Shown one piece after another: positions 23,868-31,963 of a stretch of DNA of 38,269 bases. The translations under genes and the position numbers were made by a program. How positions within the stretch are numbered: position 1 is the first letter of the stretch; every line of letters begins with the position of its first letter. Source of the stretch: Treponema sp. UBA6988 (GTDB taxonomy: Bacteria; Spirochaetota; Spirochaetia; Treponematales; Treponemataceae); assembly GCA_002448445.1 (NCBI GenBank), contig DJYC01000011.1, positions 65,410-103,678 on the forward strand, read 5' to 3'. The notes beneath the pieces are model-generated. The model saw nothing but the letters and a program-made list of their open reading frames with translations, was not told where the DNA came from and did no database searches.

Positions 23868-25186
23868 GTCGCGGTAACAGTAAAATCCAGTCTGCGGGAG
23901 TTAATGCTCATCAGGATTCCCATGGCTGCCATGTTTGTAATTAGGGCTGAACCACCGTAAGAAAGGAAAGGCAGCGGAATTCCTGTGATGGGCATTATTC
24001 CCATTACCATGCCAACATTTACAATAAAATGGAAGAAAATCATGCCCAAAATGCCGGCGCTAATAAAGAAACCGTATGTATTCGTAGTTGTCTTTAGAAC
24101 ATGAATTATGCGTATCATGATGATAAAGAAGGCCGCAAAGAGAAGCATTCCACCAATAAAGCCGGACTCTTCAGACATAATGCTGAATATAAAGTCCGTC
24201 TTTTGTTCCGGCAAGAAGCCACGGTGGCTCTGTATACCGTCCAAGAAGCCCTGTCCCCAGAATCCACCGGAACCGATTGCCGTCATGGACTGGATGATGT
24301 TCCAGCCAGAATCGCGTGGGTCGCAGTATGGGTCCATAAAGATGATAAGGCGCATCATCTGATATTGCTTAAGAACTTTACCTGCCATGGTAGCAAGTAC
24401 CAGGGAAACCATAAGGATTCCAAAAACAACGGAAATCCAGTAATAGTAGCGTTTTTTGAATATAATCTGTCCTATGGCACCGATTATTGTGATTATTGCA
24501 GTACAAAAGACCATCAGTATGCGGAATTTTGTATTGGATAGTATGGTAATAAAGCGGACCGACCGTTTTAGGATTTTTTCCTGGTATGCGGGGAGAACCG
24601 TAAGTATTACGGTCAGAAAACCAGCCGCTAGTATTATGAGTATATAGCGCAGAGGTATATTGGCCATAAAGCACATGAACAGAAAGACTGGAATAAAGAC
24701 GCTTGACGTTCCCAAATCAGGCTGGAGAAGAATCAGGGCAACAGGTACAAACATAAGTATTGCAGCCTTGAGGAAGCGCACAAGGGGCTGTTCCTTGGAA
24801 GAACGCTTGAGGTACCTTGCCAGATACATTATAAAAAGTACCTTGCAAAATTCAGACGGCTGAATTCCAAGACCGCCTATACCGATCCAGCTCTTTGCAC
24901 CCTTTACGGTCTTGCCAAAAAGCCTTACGTAGAGCAAAATGACAATCATGGCAACATAGCCGGCAAGGGCATAGCGCTCGTACTTCCTGTAATCTAGCAT
25001 GGCCAAAAGGCACATAAGGGAAAAACCTATGGACACCCAGACTATCTGCCTCTTGTATTCATAAGACTCAAGAACCCCGTCAGAATTCACGCCTGCTGAA
25101 TATAAAAAAAGAATGCCAAGGACACCTAAAAAAAGAACGCAAATCATCAACAGATAATCAAACTTTTCTAAAACCTTCAGTTTCAT
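23864..25186 (-). CDS. rodA: Rod-shape peptidoglycan glycosyltransferase RodA
   Basis: This 440-residue SEDS-family integral membrane protein polymerises lipid II glycan strands for side-wall growth together with PBP2. It shows about ten hydrophobic helices and SEDS signatures such as GVNSDGVLESYEYKRQ at the N-terminus, GIQPSEFCKVLFIMYLARYL, LQPDLGTSSV, IQSHRGFLPEQKTDFIFS and GIPLPFLSYGGSALITNM. The last two are the conserved extracytoplasmic loop and C-terminal motifs. It is longer than E. coli RodA (370), mainly from a larger central loop (about 205-270). Its ATG overlaps the PBP2 stop (TAATG), and its stop overlaps the radical-SAM start (ATGA). Confidence 0.95.
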   Translation of the reverse strand: MKLKVLEKFDYLLMICVLFLGVLGILFLYSAGVNSDGVLESYEYKRQIVWVSIGFSLMCLLAMLDYRKYERYALAGYVAMIVILLYVRLFGKTVKGAKSWIGIGGLGIQPSEFCKVLFIMYLARYLKRSSKEQPLVRFLKAAILMFVPVALILLQPDLGTSSVFIPVFLFMCFMANIPLRYILIILAAGFLTVILTVLPAYQEKILKRSVRFITILSNTKFRILMVFCTAIITIIGAIGQIIFKKRYYYWISVVFGILMVSLVLATMAGKVLKQYQMMRLIIFMDPYCDPRDSGWNIIQSMTAIGSGGFWGQGFLDGIQSHRGFLPEQKTDFIFSIMSEESGFIGGMLLFAAFFIIMIRIIHVLKTTTNTYGFFISAGILGMIFFHFIVNVGMVMGIMPITGIPLPFLSYGGSALITNMAAMGILMSINSRRLDFTVTAT

Positions 25187-27072
25187 TATTCGGCCCTTCC
25201 CCTGTTCTTTGGAACATATTCAAAGCCAAGCGTCTTCAGAGCCTCTTCGTAAGTCTGGTTTTTGAATATACCTTGAATTATGATGTTTGTCGCATAGGGA
25301 GCCCACCATTCCCACTCGTTTACGGCCTCAACGATTGTTGCAACAACGACCTGCTCCTCAACGGGAGCATTAAAAGGTGCGTAGGCAATCATCCAAGAGT
25401 GCCAGTGGCGCTTGTCGTTTGAATACTTGTACTTGTCAAGCTCTGCCGTACCAGTTTTTCCTGCAAGCTGAATGTATCTGTTGGTCAATGGAATCTGTGC
25501 AGAACCGTTTGTTATAACGTAGCGGAGGTCATACTGAACCTGCCGCCAGACACTCTTTTCTATTGTTGACTCATGCAGGACTTCCCGTTCGACTACTTTT
25601 TCCACCTCGTCTGTAACCGGATTCCTTATTTCCTTTAAGAGATGGGGCTTGTAGATTACGCCGCTGTTGCAAACCATGGCCATCATGTCGGCAACATGAA
25701 GTGGGGTTACAAGTGTATCTCCCTGACCGATAGAAATATTTATCGTGTCACCATCGTACCAATTCTGCCTCCAGCGACGCTGCTTCCATTCAGGAGTCGG
25801 AACAAAGCCAGAAGACTGTGACGGCAAATCAACCTCAAGACTCTGCCCAAAGCCGAATTCCTTTGCATAATAGGCGATTTTGTTTACGCCAAGATGCTCA
25901 AGGCCGACTACCCAGTAATAAACATCGCATGAATGAGCCAAACCGCCCTTTAAATCAAGCAAGCCGTGACCAGCAAGATTATGGCAGTGGTAAACCCTGT
26001 CACCTATTTCTATTTTTCCAGCGCAGCGAATGTAGCGGTCGGGAGGAAAGGCCTTTTCGCTAAGGACTGCGGTAGTCATAATAGTTTTAAATGTGGATGC
26101 TGGCGGATAAGTTGCATTTACAGCCCTGTTGAGCATGGGAGAATTGGGGCTTGTCGTAAGGCGGTTGTATTCTGCGGCATATTCATCTGTAGAGAAAATG
26201 TTTGCATTGTAATAAGGATAGGAAACCATTGCAAGAATTTCACCATTTGAAGGTCGGAGTACAACTACTGCCCCTACGCGCTGGCCAAGAGTCTTTTCAG
26301 CAAGTTCCTGAATCCTGTTGTCTATTGTAAGAACCAGCTTTTTTCCTGTCTGGGGAGGAGTAATCTGCGGGGCAGAACCCAAGATGCGTCCACGGGCGTC
26401 CTTTGTGCGGACTTCCTTTCCTTCTATACCCTGGAGATAGCTGTCGTACTGGCGCTCTATTCCTGCCTTTCCTATGACGGAATTCTTTTTGTAGCCCTCG
26501 TTGAACATGCGCTTGTACTCGTCTTCGGTTATGTTGCCGACATAGCCCAGTATATGGCTTATTGAACCCATGTTAACGTATGTGCGGACAGGCTTGTTCC
26601 TCCAGGAAACACCAGGAAGCTCCGTTATGTTTTCTGCAATATTGCTTATCACGTCAAAAGAAACGTTTGTCTTTATTTCATAAGAAGAAAAATCGCTTCT
26701 TTTTTTTATCTTGGCATCGATTACATTTCTGGGAACGCCAATGTATCCTGCAAGGCGGGTAATTACAGTGTCATACAGTTCAGGGGGAATTTCTCCAGGA
26801 ACAACATTGACGGCAAAAGAATCGGAATTGCTCGCAAGAGGAATCATGGCTTCCCGCTCATAAATCTCACCGCGCTGTGCGGGAATCACAATCTCCTGCT
26901 TGGAAATGCGCTCGGAACGGTCCTTGTAGCGGTAGCTTTCAATTATCTGCAGCGAAAAGAGCTTCAAGACATAAATACCAAAAACTACGGTTATAAAAAC
27001 CGTCAGAAAGGCAATTTTTATGTTCTTTTTGGGAGAATCATCGCCCATATTTTGGAATTCATTATTCTGCAT
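25186..27072 (-). CDS. mrdA: Penicillin-binding protein 2 (peptidoglycan transpeptidase)
   Basis: This class B penicillin-binding protein has about 628 residues: a short cytoplasmic tail, one membrane helix (IKIAFLTVFITVVFGIYVLKL), a dimerisation/linker domain and a C-terminal transpeptidase domain. The active-site serine is Ser326 in the STFK motif, followed by the SxN-type SCD and the KTG motif (Lys539 in AGKTGTAEL). It cross-links the glycan made by RodA in the elongasome and is a beta-lactam target. The SxN motif reads Ser-Cys-Asp in place of the usual Ser-x-Asn, as in many PBP2 proteins. I chose the ATG at 27072, which overlaps the mreD stop and has GGAG ten bases upstream; an in-frame start 30 codons earlier is inside mreD. 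Confidence 0.95.
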   Translation of the reverse strand: MQNNEFQNMGDDSPKKNIKIAFLTVFITVVFGIYVLKLFSLQIIESYRYKDRSERISKQEIVIPAQRGEIYEREAMIPLASNSDSFAVNVVPGEIPPELYDTVITRLAGYIGVPRNVIDAKIKKRSDFSSYEIKTNVSFDVISNIAENITELPGVSWRNKPVRTYVNMGSISHILGYVGNITEDEYKRMFNEGYKKNSVIGKAGIERQYDSYLQGIEGKEVRTKDARGRILGSAPQITPPQTGKKLVLTIDNRIQELAEKTLGQRVGAVVVLRPSNGEILAMVSYPYYNANIFSTDEYAAEYNRLTTSPNSPMLNRAVNATYPPASTFKTIMTTAVLSEKAFPPDRYIRCAGKIEIGDRVYHCHNLAGHGLLDLKGGLAHSCDVYYWVVGLEHLGVNKIAYYAKEFGFGQSLEVDLPSQSSGFVPTPEWKQRRWRQNWYDGDTINISIGQGDTLVTPLHVADMMAMVCNSGVIYKPHLLKEIRNPVTDEVEKVVEREVLHESTIEKSVWRQVQYDLRYVITNGSAQIPLTNRYIQLAGKTGTAELDKYKYSNDKRHWHSWMIAYAPFNAPVEEQVVVATIVEAVNEWEWWAPYATNIIIQGIFKNQTYEEALKTLGFEYVPKNRGRAE

Positions 27073-27581
27073 TAAATTACATTCTCCGGATTCAGCACAA
27101 TCAAATTTTTGAATATTCCAAGAATTTTGAACATTATAGGTGTAAGGATTGTATTTGCGCAAAGCTCAAAGAGGAACATAGAAGAAAAAGGATTGTAAGG
27201 CATGACCGATGACGGGAACAAAAATGCTATGAACAAAATGAGGAGACACTTTACGATTGTCGCACAGAAACCAAGCACGGCTGGAATTATGATTCCTTCC
27301 GTATTGAAGGTTTTTGTAAAGACTCCGCCAAGATAGCCAAGCACGGTACGGAAAAGACAGTTGAGTCCCCATGGTGCGGCACTAAGAAAATCAATGAAAA
27401 GGCCGGAAATGAAGCCTGTGCTTTCACCTGAAATACGCCCGTTATGCAGCGAAAAATACAGTACACATATTAAGCTCAGATCAGGAACTGCCCTCAAAAA
27501 TGCTATGTTGGAAAGTATGGCCGATTCTATAAGGGCACAGCAAAGCAGAATAATTGCACTTATTGAAATAGTTTTAATCAT
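27072..27581 (-). CDS. mreD: Rod-shape-determining membrane protein MreD
   Basis: This small, very hydrophobic protein of 169 residues has five to six predicted helices and family-like segments (AVPDLSLICVLYFSLHNGRISGESTGFISGLFIDF, of which the PDL and GFISG parts are typical). MreD links MreC to the rest of the elongasome. Its start overlaps the mreC stop by eight bases and its stop overlaps the PBP2 start. Identification rests on hydrophobicity, length and position between mreC and mrdA as much as on sequence. Confidence 0.9.
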   Translation of the reverse strand: MIKTISISAIILLCCALIESAILSNIAFLRAVPDLSLICVLYFSLHNGRISGESTGFISGLFIDFLSAAPWGLNCLFRTVLGYLGGVFTKTFNTEGIIIPAVLGFCATIVKCLLILFIAFLFPSSVMPYNPFSSMFLFELCANTILTPIMFKILGIFKNLIVLNPENVI

Positions 27582-28467
27582 TGCCCTCTTCCTTCACCCC
27601 GATTGGAGTAGCTAAAGCTTCACTCAAGGTGTTCTGATCCACCACGAGGACATTTTCCAAGCGCGGGAAATCGATTATAGGTTCCAGCTCTATGTCCAGG
27701 GAATTGTCATAGTCAAGTACGGTAATCTTTGAAATGCGGCCCACAGGTACATTGCTTATGTAATTGCCATTTTCCCCGGAGGATACAACTATATCCCCCT
27801 CATGCAAGTCGGCATAAGCACTTTTCCTTATGTAGCCCATATTGAGCGGCAAGTCAGCAAATCCGGAGCCTTTTGTAATTCCCAAATCCCTGCTTGTCTC
27901 TATTCTTGTAGAAATATTGAACTGAGAGTCATATACAGGTATTATAAGGCTTGTCCCTATGCCAACGGTTACAATTTTACCCACAACGCCGATGTTTCCG
28001 TTCTGTATTGCAATTACGGGCATTCCCTTTTTAATGCCGTTTCTGGCTCCCTTGTTGATAGTGATGCCGGAATAAAGGCTGTCGGGATCATGTCCTATTA
28101 TCTGAGCGGGAATATTCTTATAGGAAAGGTCTTTGGAAAAGCCCAACTGTTCCCTAAGACGGTCATTTTCCCTGCGGATTTCTGTATTGCTCCTCTGCAG
28201 GTACTCATAGTCCTTTAGCTTTTCCTTAAGAACCTGGTATTCCTTCTTCATCTGGGTCATGTCTTTGATTGAAACAAAGAATCCCCCGACTCCATCGTAA
28301 ACGAAATTAACCCCTTCCTGCATCGTGCTCATAACTGAAAAGCCAATCTTGCCAAAGTCAACAAGAAAGCCACCTGCAGAAAAACTGAGCATAATTCCGC
28401 TCACAAGAATCATGACAACAAGAAGTATTTCGCTTAGCTTGAACCGAAAAGGCGTTCTTATCTTCAT
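27574..28467 (-). CDS. mreC: Rod-shape-determining protein MreC
   Basis: This 297-residue protein has a cytoplasmic N-terminus, one membrane helix (LSEILLVVMILVSGIMLSF), a coiled coil (about 70-112, QMKKEYQVLKEKLKDYEYLQRSN in part) and a periplasmic beta-barrel pair (about 120-275, QIIGHDPDSLYSGITINKG and VGKIV). MreC activates PBP2-RodA. Length is normal. It begins five bases after mreB and its stop overlaps mreD. Confidence 0.95.
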   Translation of the reverse strand: MKIRTPFRFKLSEILLVVMILVSGIMLSFSAGGFLVDFGKIGFSVMSTMQEGVNFVYDGVGGFFVSIKDMTQMKKEYQVLKEKLKDYEYLQRSNTEIRRENDRLREQLGFSKDLSYKNIPAQIIGHDPDSLYSGITINKGARNGIKKGMPVIAIQNGNIGVVGKIVTVGIGTSLIIPVYDSQFNISTRIETSRDLGITKGSGFADLPLNMGYIRKSAYADLHEGDIVVSSGENGNYISNVPVGRISKITVLDYDNSLDIELEPIIDFPRLENVLVVDQNTLSEALATPIGVKEEGND

Positions 28468-28472
28468 AATTT

Positions 28473-29510
28473 TTAGCTGTTAAGGTTGTCGTATACGGAA
28501 CGGTTGGAAGACATATCCTTGAACAGTTCAAAGGCCTGTCCTGCACCTACGGCTACGCACTCAAGGGGCTTTTCCACGAGGATAACGGGTACACCTGTCT
28601 CCCTGGAGATAAGCTTCTGCAAGCCCTTGAGCATAGAACCGCCACCAGTCATAACAATACCACGCTCTACAATATCAGCAGCAAGCTCTGGCGGTGTGCG
28701 ACCAAGAGTCTTCTTTATCTCTTCAATAATCTTGGTAACAGGTTCCTTAAGGGCCTCACGGACTTCAACGGAATCAACTTCAAGACGGCGTGGAAGACCT
28801 GTAATCGCGTCTGTACCCTTAATCTCCATTTTTTCTATGTTCTTGTCAGCAGATGCATTTCCTATCTCTATCTTAAGGCGTTCGGCTGTCTGCTGGCCAA
28901 TTATAAGGTTGTGAACCTGGCGCACGTGCTTAATGATGGCTTCATCAAATTCGTTGCCGCCAGTGCGGATTGAGCTTGTAATTACCATGCCGCCCAAGGA
29001 AATAACGGAAACTTCTGTAGTTCCACCGCCAATGTCGCAAACCATGTGACCGGCAGGCTCATAAATCGGGATTTGTGCACCGATTGCAGCGGCAAGGCTT
29101 TCTTCTATAACTTCAACTTCCTTTGCACCTGCACGGAGGGCTGCGGCCATAACGGCATCGCGTTCAACCTGGGTGATGCAAGAAGGAATACCAATCTTCA
29201 TTCTTGTTGACTTAAAGAGATGGTGGCGCGGAACAATTTTAGAGATGAAGTATTTTATCATCTTTTCCGTAGAATCACTGTCAGAAATAACACCGTCTGC
29301 AAGCGGCCTGATTGCCACAATGTTGCCCGGTGTCTTCCAGAGCATGCGCTTTGCCTCTGCACCTACAGCCACAACGCGTCCAGTTCCCTTTTCAACGGCA
29401 ACAACGGAAGGTTCGTCAATAACAATCCCCTGTCCACGGACATAAATCAAAGTATTACAGGTACCAAGGTCAATACCTATGTCAGTTGTAAAAGTATCCA
29501 AAAATCCCAT
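28473..29510 (-). CDS. mreB: Actin-like rod-shape protein MreB
   Basis: This 345-residue bacterial actin forms membrane-bound filaments that orient the elongasome. The nucleotide-binding motifs are clear: phosphate-1 DIGIDLGTCNTLIYVRG near residue 10, phosphate-2 CDIGGGTTEVSVI near 163 and the adenosine motif GIVMTGGGSMLKGL near 287. A strong GGGAGG lies nine bases before the ATG. It opens the tight mreBCD-mrdA-rodA-radical-SAM-lipoprotein block; a -10 box and a palindrome lie in the 69-base gap upstream. Confidence 0.97.
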   Translation of the reverse strand: MGFLDTFTTDIGIDLGTCNTLIYVRGQGIVIDEPSVVAVEKGTGRVVAVGAEAKRMLWKTPGNIVAIRPLADGVISDSDSTEKMIKYFISKIVPRHHLFKSTRMKIGIPSCITQVERDAVMAAALRAGAKEVEVIEESLAAAIGAQIPIYEPAGHMVCDIGGGTTEVSVISLGGMVITSSIRTGGNEFDEAIIKHVRQVHNLIIGQQTAERLKIEIGNASADKNIEKMEIKGTDAITGLPRRLEVDSVEVREALKEPVTKIIEEIKKTLGRTPPELAADIVERGIVMTGGGSMLKGLQKLISRETGVPVILVEKPLECVAVGAGQAFELFKDMSSNRSVYDNLNS

Positions 29511-29541
29511 TTATAAATTTCCTCCCGGAATCATATTTACC

Positions 29542-29547
29542 ATTATA
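29542..29547 (-). promoter_or_regulatory. Candidate -10 box of the mreB promoter
   Basis: TATAAT on the - strand lies 32 bases before the mreB start. There is no -35 at ideal spacing: TTGTAG is 20 bases upstream, which is too far. The promoter may be weak, extended or activator-dependent. Confidence 0.4.
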
Positions 29548-29558
29548 ATGCAATTATT

Positions 29559-29586
29559 TTTATGATGCTACAAAGTTTATCATAAA
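29559..29586 (-). other. Perfect inverted repeat between the TPR gene and mreB
   Basis: TTTATGAT and ATCATAAA form a perfect 8-bp inverted repeat with a 12-base loop, overlapping the stop codon of the TPR gene and just upstream of the mreB -10. On the - strand it is followed by a short A/T stretch, not a T-run. It could be a weak terminator or an operator for the mre operon. Confidence 0.4.
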
Positions 29587-30536
29587 TCAGACATTTTTTT
29601 CAATGCCCCTTCATGATTTGGTTGAATTCTTAGGACATGCCGCCACTGGGCACGAGCCTTCGCATTGTCCCCCTGCTTTTCATATAATACACCAAGACCG
29701 TAATGCGCGTCAGCAGAATTTTCGTTTTTTTGCAAAATTGAACGAAATTCTTTTTCCGCCCCCTCCAAGTCGTTTTCCTCTACAAAAATTTCTCCAAGAA
29801 GGAAAGATGTGCGCAATATCAAATCCTCGTTTTTGGTAATATCCCTCACACGGATGAGATAGGCCTTTGCATTGGCCATATTGCCAATTTTATAATACTG
29901 CTCTGCAATTGAAAGAAGGAGCGTGTCAGACTCCCTGACAAGAAGTGCCTCTCCAAAAGCCTCTATACTCTTCTGCGTTTCTCCAAGAGCGGCATACGAA
30001 AGGCCAAGGCACTCTGCTATATCATCAGAAGAATAACCGTGCTCCTGGGCCAAAAGCAGATATTTTATGGCAAGATCCGCATAATACTGAGAATTTGAAG
30101 AACTGTCCTTGTAGAAGTAGGTTTTTCCCAGCATGTATTCAAGCTGTCCCCTTTTATCCTCACTGGTATTCTGCAATGCAATCCTGAGGCTTTTTAGGGC
30201 ATCTTTTAGGTAGGATTCGGTTACAGAATTATCCGTCTGTGAAACGGCCAAAAAAAATGAACTGTAACCATGAAACATTCTTGCAGTGGTATTCAGGGGC
30301 TTATCTGCCAAAATAGCAGTAGAAATTTCGTAAACCTTTTGGTAGTCGTATTTTTCCCAGTTGTCATACAGGGCTGATATTGAATTTGAATTATGGAGTT
30401 TGGAACGGATAAAATTGCGAGTTAAAATGCAGAGCGCTGTTATGGCAGCAATAATAGAAGTATAAATGCATATACGAATGAAAAATTTGTTCTTTTGCCG
30501 CTCAATGTTTGCCTTTCTGTCGTGCACCCACCGCAT
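29580..30536 (-). CDS. Membrane-anchored TPR-repeat protein
   Basis: This protein of about 318 residues has one N-terminal membrane helix (FFIRICIYTSIIAAITALCIL) and then TPR repeats covering most of the rest. Recognisable ones are ECLGLSYAALGETQKSIEAFGEAL, in part, and ADAHYGLGVLYEKQGDNAKARAQW near the C-terminus. TPRs are protein-binding scaffolds; partner unknown, though its place before mreB suggests envelope or growth work. I chose the ATG at 30536, with GGTGGAG seven bases upstream. The frame stays open upstream to 30626, but that part is the 3' end of the RNase P RNA and is not coding. Confidence 0.85.
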   Translation of the reverse strand: MRWVHDRKANIERQKNKFFIRICIYTSIIAAITALCILTRNFIRSKLHNSNSISALYDNWEKYDYQKVYEISTAILADKPLNTTARMFHGYSSFFLAVSQTDNSVTESYLKDALKSLRIALQNTSEDKRGQLEYMLGKTYFYKDSSSNSQYYADLAIKYLLLAQEHGYSSDDIAECLGLSYAALGETQKSIEAFGEALLVRESDTLLLSIAEQYYKIGNMANAKAYLIRVRDITKNEDLILRTSFLLGEIFVEENDLEGAEKEFRSILQKNENSADAHYGLGVLYEKQGDNAKARAQWRHVLRIQPNHEGALKKMSDL

Positions 30537-30559
30537 ATTTTCTCCACCCGTAAAAAAAA

Positions 30560-30964
30560 GGATACAGTAAGCCGGGTTCTGGTACGCAGAAGAAATGTGT
30601 TTCCACACCCCTTCCCGCTTGGCCATCTATCCGCAACGGCAGTTACCCGCCGCCTCCAGCGATCTACCCGCGGTATAAGTCCGGAAAACCAAACCGCATA
30701 CTTGATCTTGCTCCTGATGAGGTTTACTTATGCCGTATTTGTTGCCAAATACGCGGTAGGCTCTTACCCTGCCTTTTCACCCTTACCCTTTTGGGGCGGT
30801 TATTTTCTGAAGCACTTTCTGTCAGCCTCAGTGCTTTACAATGAACAAGCCATTGCAGCTTACTGATGCTGCCCGGTTATTACCCGGCATCTTTTCCGGC
30901 GGAGCCCGGACTTTACCTCACGAATGCTGACTGTCATGAGCCAGATTCGCGCGGCCAAATATCC
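30560..30964 (-). ncRNA. rnpB: RNase P RNA (bacterial type A-like)
   Basis: This is the catalytic RNA of ribonuclease P, which trims tRNA 5' ends. Read on the - strand, the 5' part has GAGGTAAAGTCCGGGCTCC and the 3' part has the conserved CAGAACCCGGCTTA. GGATA at the 5' end (about 30964) can pair with TATCC at the 3' end (about 30560) as the closing P1 helix. The middle has GGTGACCG-like and purine-rich conserved blocks and GGATAGATGG near the 3' third. Boundaries are estimates from P1. The gene fills the gap between the zinc-ribbon protein gene (stop 11 bases upstream) and the TPR gene; eight T follow the 3' end. The 5' conserved motif has one extra T relative to the usual GAGGAAAGTCC. Confidence 0.92.
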
Positions 30965-30974
30965 TAAAATTAAT

Positions 30975-31850
30975 CTACTCTTCAAAATCCATGGAGGACT
31001 TTTCATCGTCTCCATTGTCTTCTACATCGCCGTCAGAATCCATATCCAAACCTTCCTGATCTTCATCAAGCAAGTCTTCGTCATCCAAATCTGCAAGGCT
31101 TCCGGCTTCATCCATAGAGAAGAATGTTGATTCAACTCCGTCATCCTCTTCGTAGCGGAGAATTCTGCTGCAATAGGGGCAGAAAAGAATCTTGTCGCCA
31201 CGGTGGACTTCATTTGCAAACTGTGCCGGCAAAATCATATGGCATCCGTCGCAAACATTTCCGCGAACAGGAACAATACCCTTGCGGTTGCGCAGGATTA
31301 TTCTCTGGAATTTGAACAGAATCTCAGGATCGATTCCTTCAGAATTTTCAGCCTCCTGCTTTTCCAAGCTGCTAAGCTGGGACTTGTAATCATTCAGCTC
31401 CTGATCGATGCTGGCCTTTGATTCCTCAACATCCTTCTCTGTAGCCGCAATAAGTTCTTCTTCGCTCTTAAGATTCTCATTCTGTTCGGCAAGGATTTTT
31501 TCCTCTTTTGCAAGATCCTTGCGCAGTGAATTTTCCCTGTTCTGTGCTTCCTTAATCTGGTTGCTCAGGATATCGTATTCACGGTGGGTGTCTATTGAAT
31601 CCATGCTCTTTTCGCCAGCTTCACGCGCCTTTACAGCCTCTTCAAGCTCCTGTTTCAAAGCTGTAACCTTGGCCTTTTCGGATTCATATTCCGCATTTTT
31701 CTCGATGTATTCTTTCTTGAACTGCTCTAGGCTTTCTGTACTGCCTATTAGAGATTTAGGCAATTCTTCCATCTTTGATTCAATGTCATATTTCTCAACA
31801 AGCACCTGCTGCAAAGATTCCAGTTTGTCCAATATGTCGGATATTTGCAT
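30975..31850 (-). CDS. Coiled-coil C4 zinc-ribbon protein (COG1579/DUF164-type)
   Basis: This protein of 291 residues has a long coiled coil (about 1-180, heptad-rich, Glu/Lys-rich) followed by a C4 zinc ribbon with CDGCHMILP and CPYCSRIL. The C-terminus is a very acidic tail (DEAGSLADLDDEDLLDEDQE and onwards). This is the arrangement of the COG1579 family, whose members are proposed to act in nucleic-acid or ribosome-related processes; function unproven. I chose the ATG at 31850 because AAGGGG lies nine bases upstream; the in-frame TTG at 31859 would have no spacing to that site. It has its own promoter and precedes rnpB by 11 bases. Confidence 0.87.
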   Translation of the reverse strand: MQISDILDKLESLQQVLVEKYDIESKMEELPKSLIGSTESLEQFKKEYIEKNAEYESEKAKVTALKQELEEAVKAREAGEKSMDSIDTHREYDILSNQIKEAQNRENSLRKDLAKEEKILAEQNENLKSEEELIAATEKDVEESKASIDQELNDYKSQLSSLEKQEAENSEGIDPEILFKFQRIILRNRKGIVPVRGNVCDGCHMILPAQFANEVHRGDKILFCPYCSRILRYEEDDGVESTFFSMDEAGSLADLDDEDLLDEDQEGLDMDSDGDVEDNGDDEKSSMDFEE

Positions 31851-31880
31851 CGTCAACAACCCCTTACGTTAAGTTCTAAA

Positions 31881-31909
31881 AATATATAGCATTTTTTCCG
31901 TTATGTCTA
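31881..31909 (-). promoter_or_regulatory. Promoter of the zinc-ribbon gene (and possibly rnpB)
   Basis: On the - strand TAGACA (31904-31909) and TATATT (31881-31886) are separated by 17 bases, about 30 bases before the zinc-ribbon protein start. rnpB follows that gene with no gap large enough for a separate promoter outside coding sequence. Confidence 0.5.
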
Positions 31910-31963
31910 CTACATATAGGGCAAGCTCTGAAAATTCGGTATTCAAAGCCTGCAGCATAAAAA

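Noticed and set aside
27073..27162. 30-residue N-terminal extension of PBP2
   Set aside because: It lies inside mreD. The ATG at 27072 overlaps the mreD stop and has GGAG upstream.
30537..30626. N-terminal extension of the TPR protein
   Set aside because: It is the 3' end of rnpB read as protein. A good ribosome-binding site precedes the ATG at 30536.
30495..30866. Open frame on the + strand antisense to rnpB
   Set aside because: Chance frame in a structured RNA gene, with no start signals or recognisable domain.
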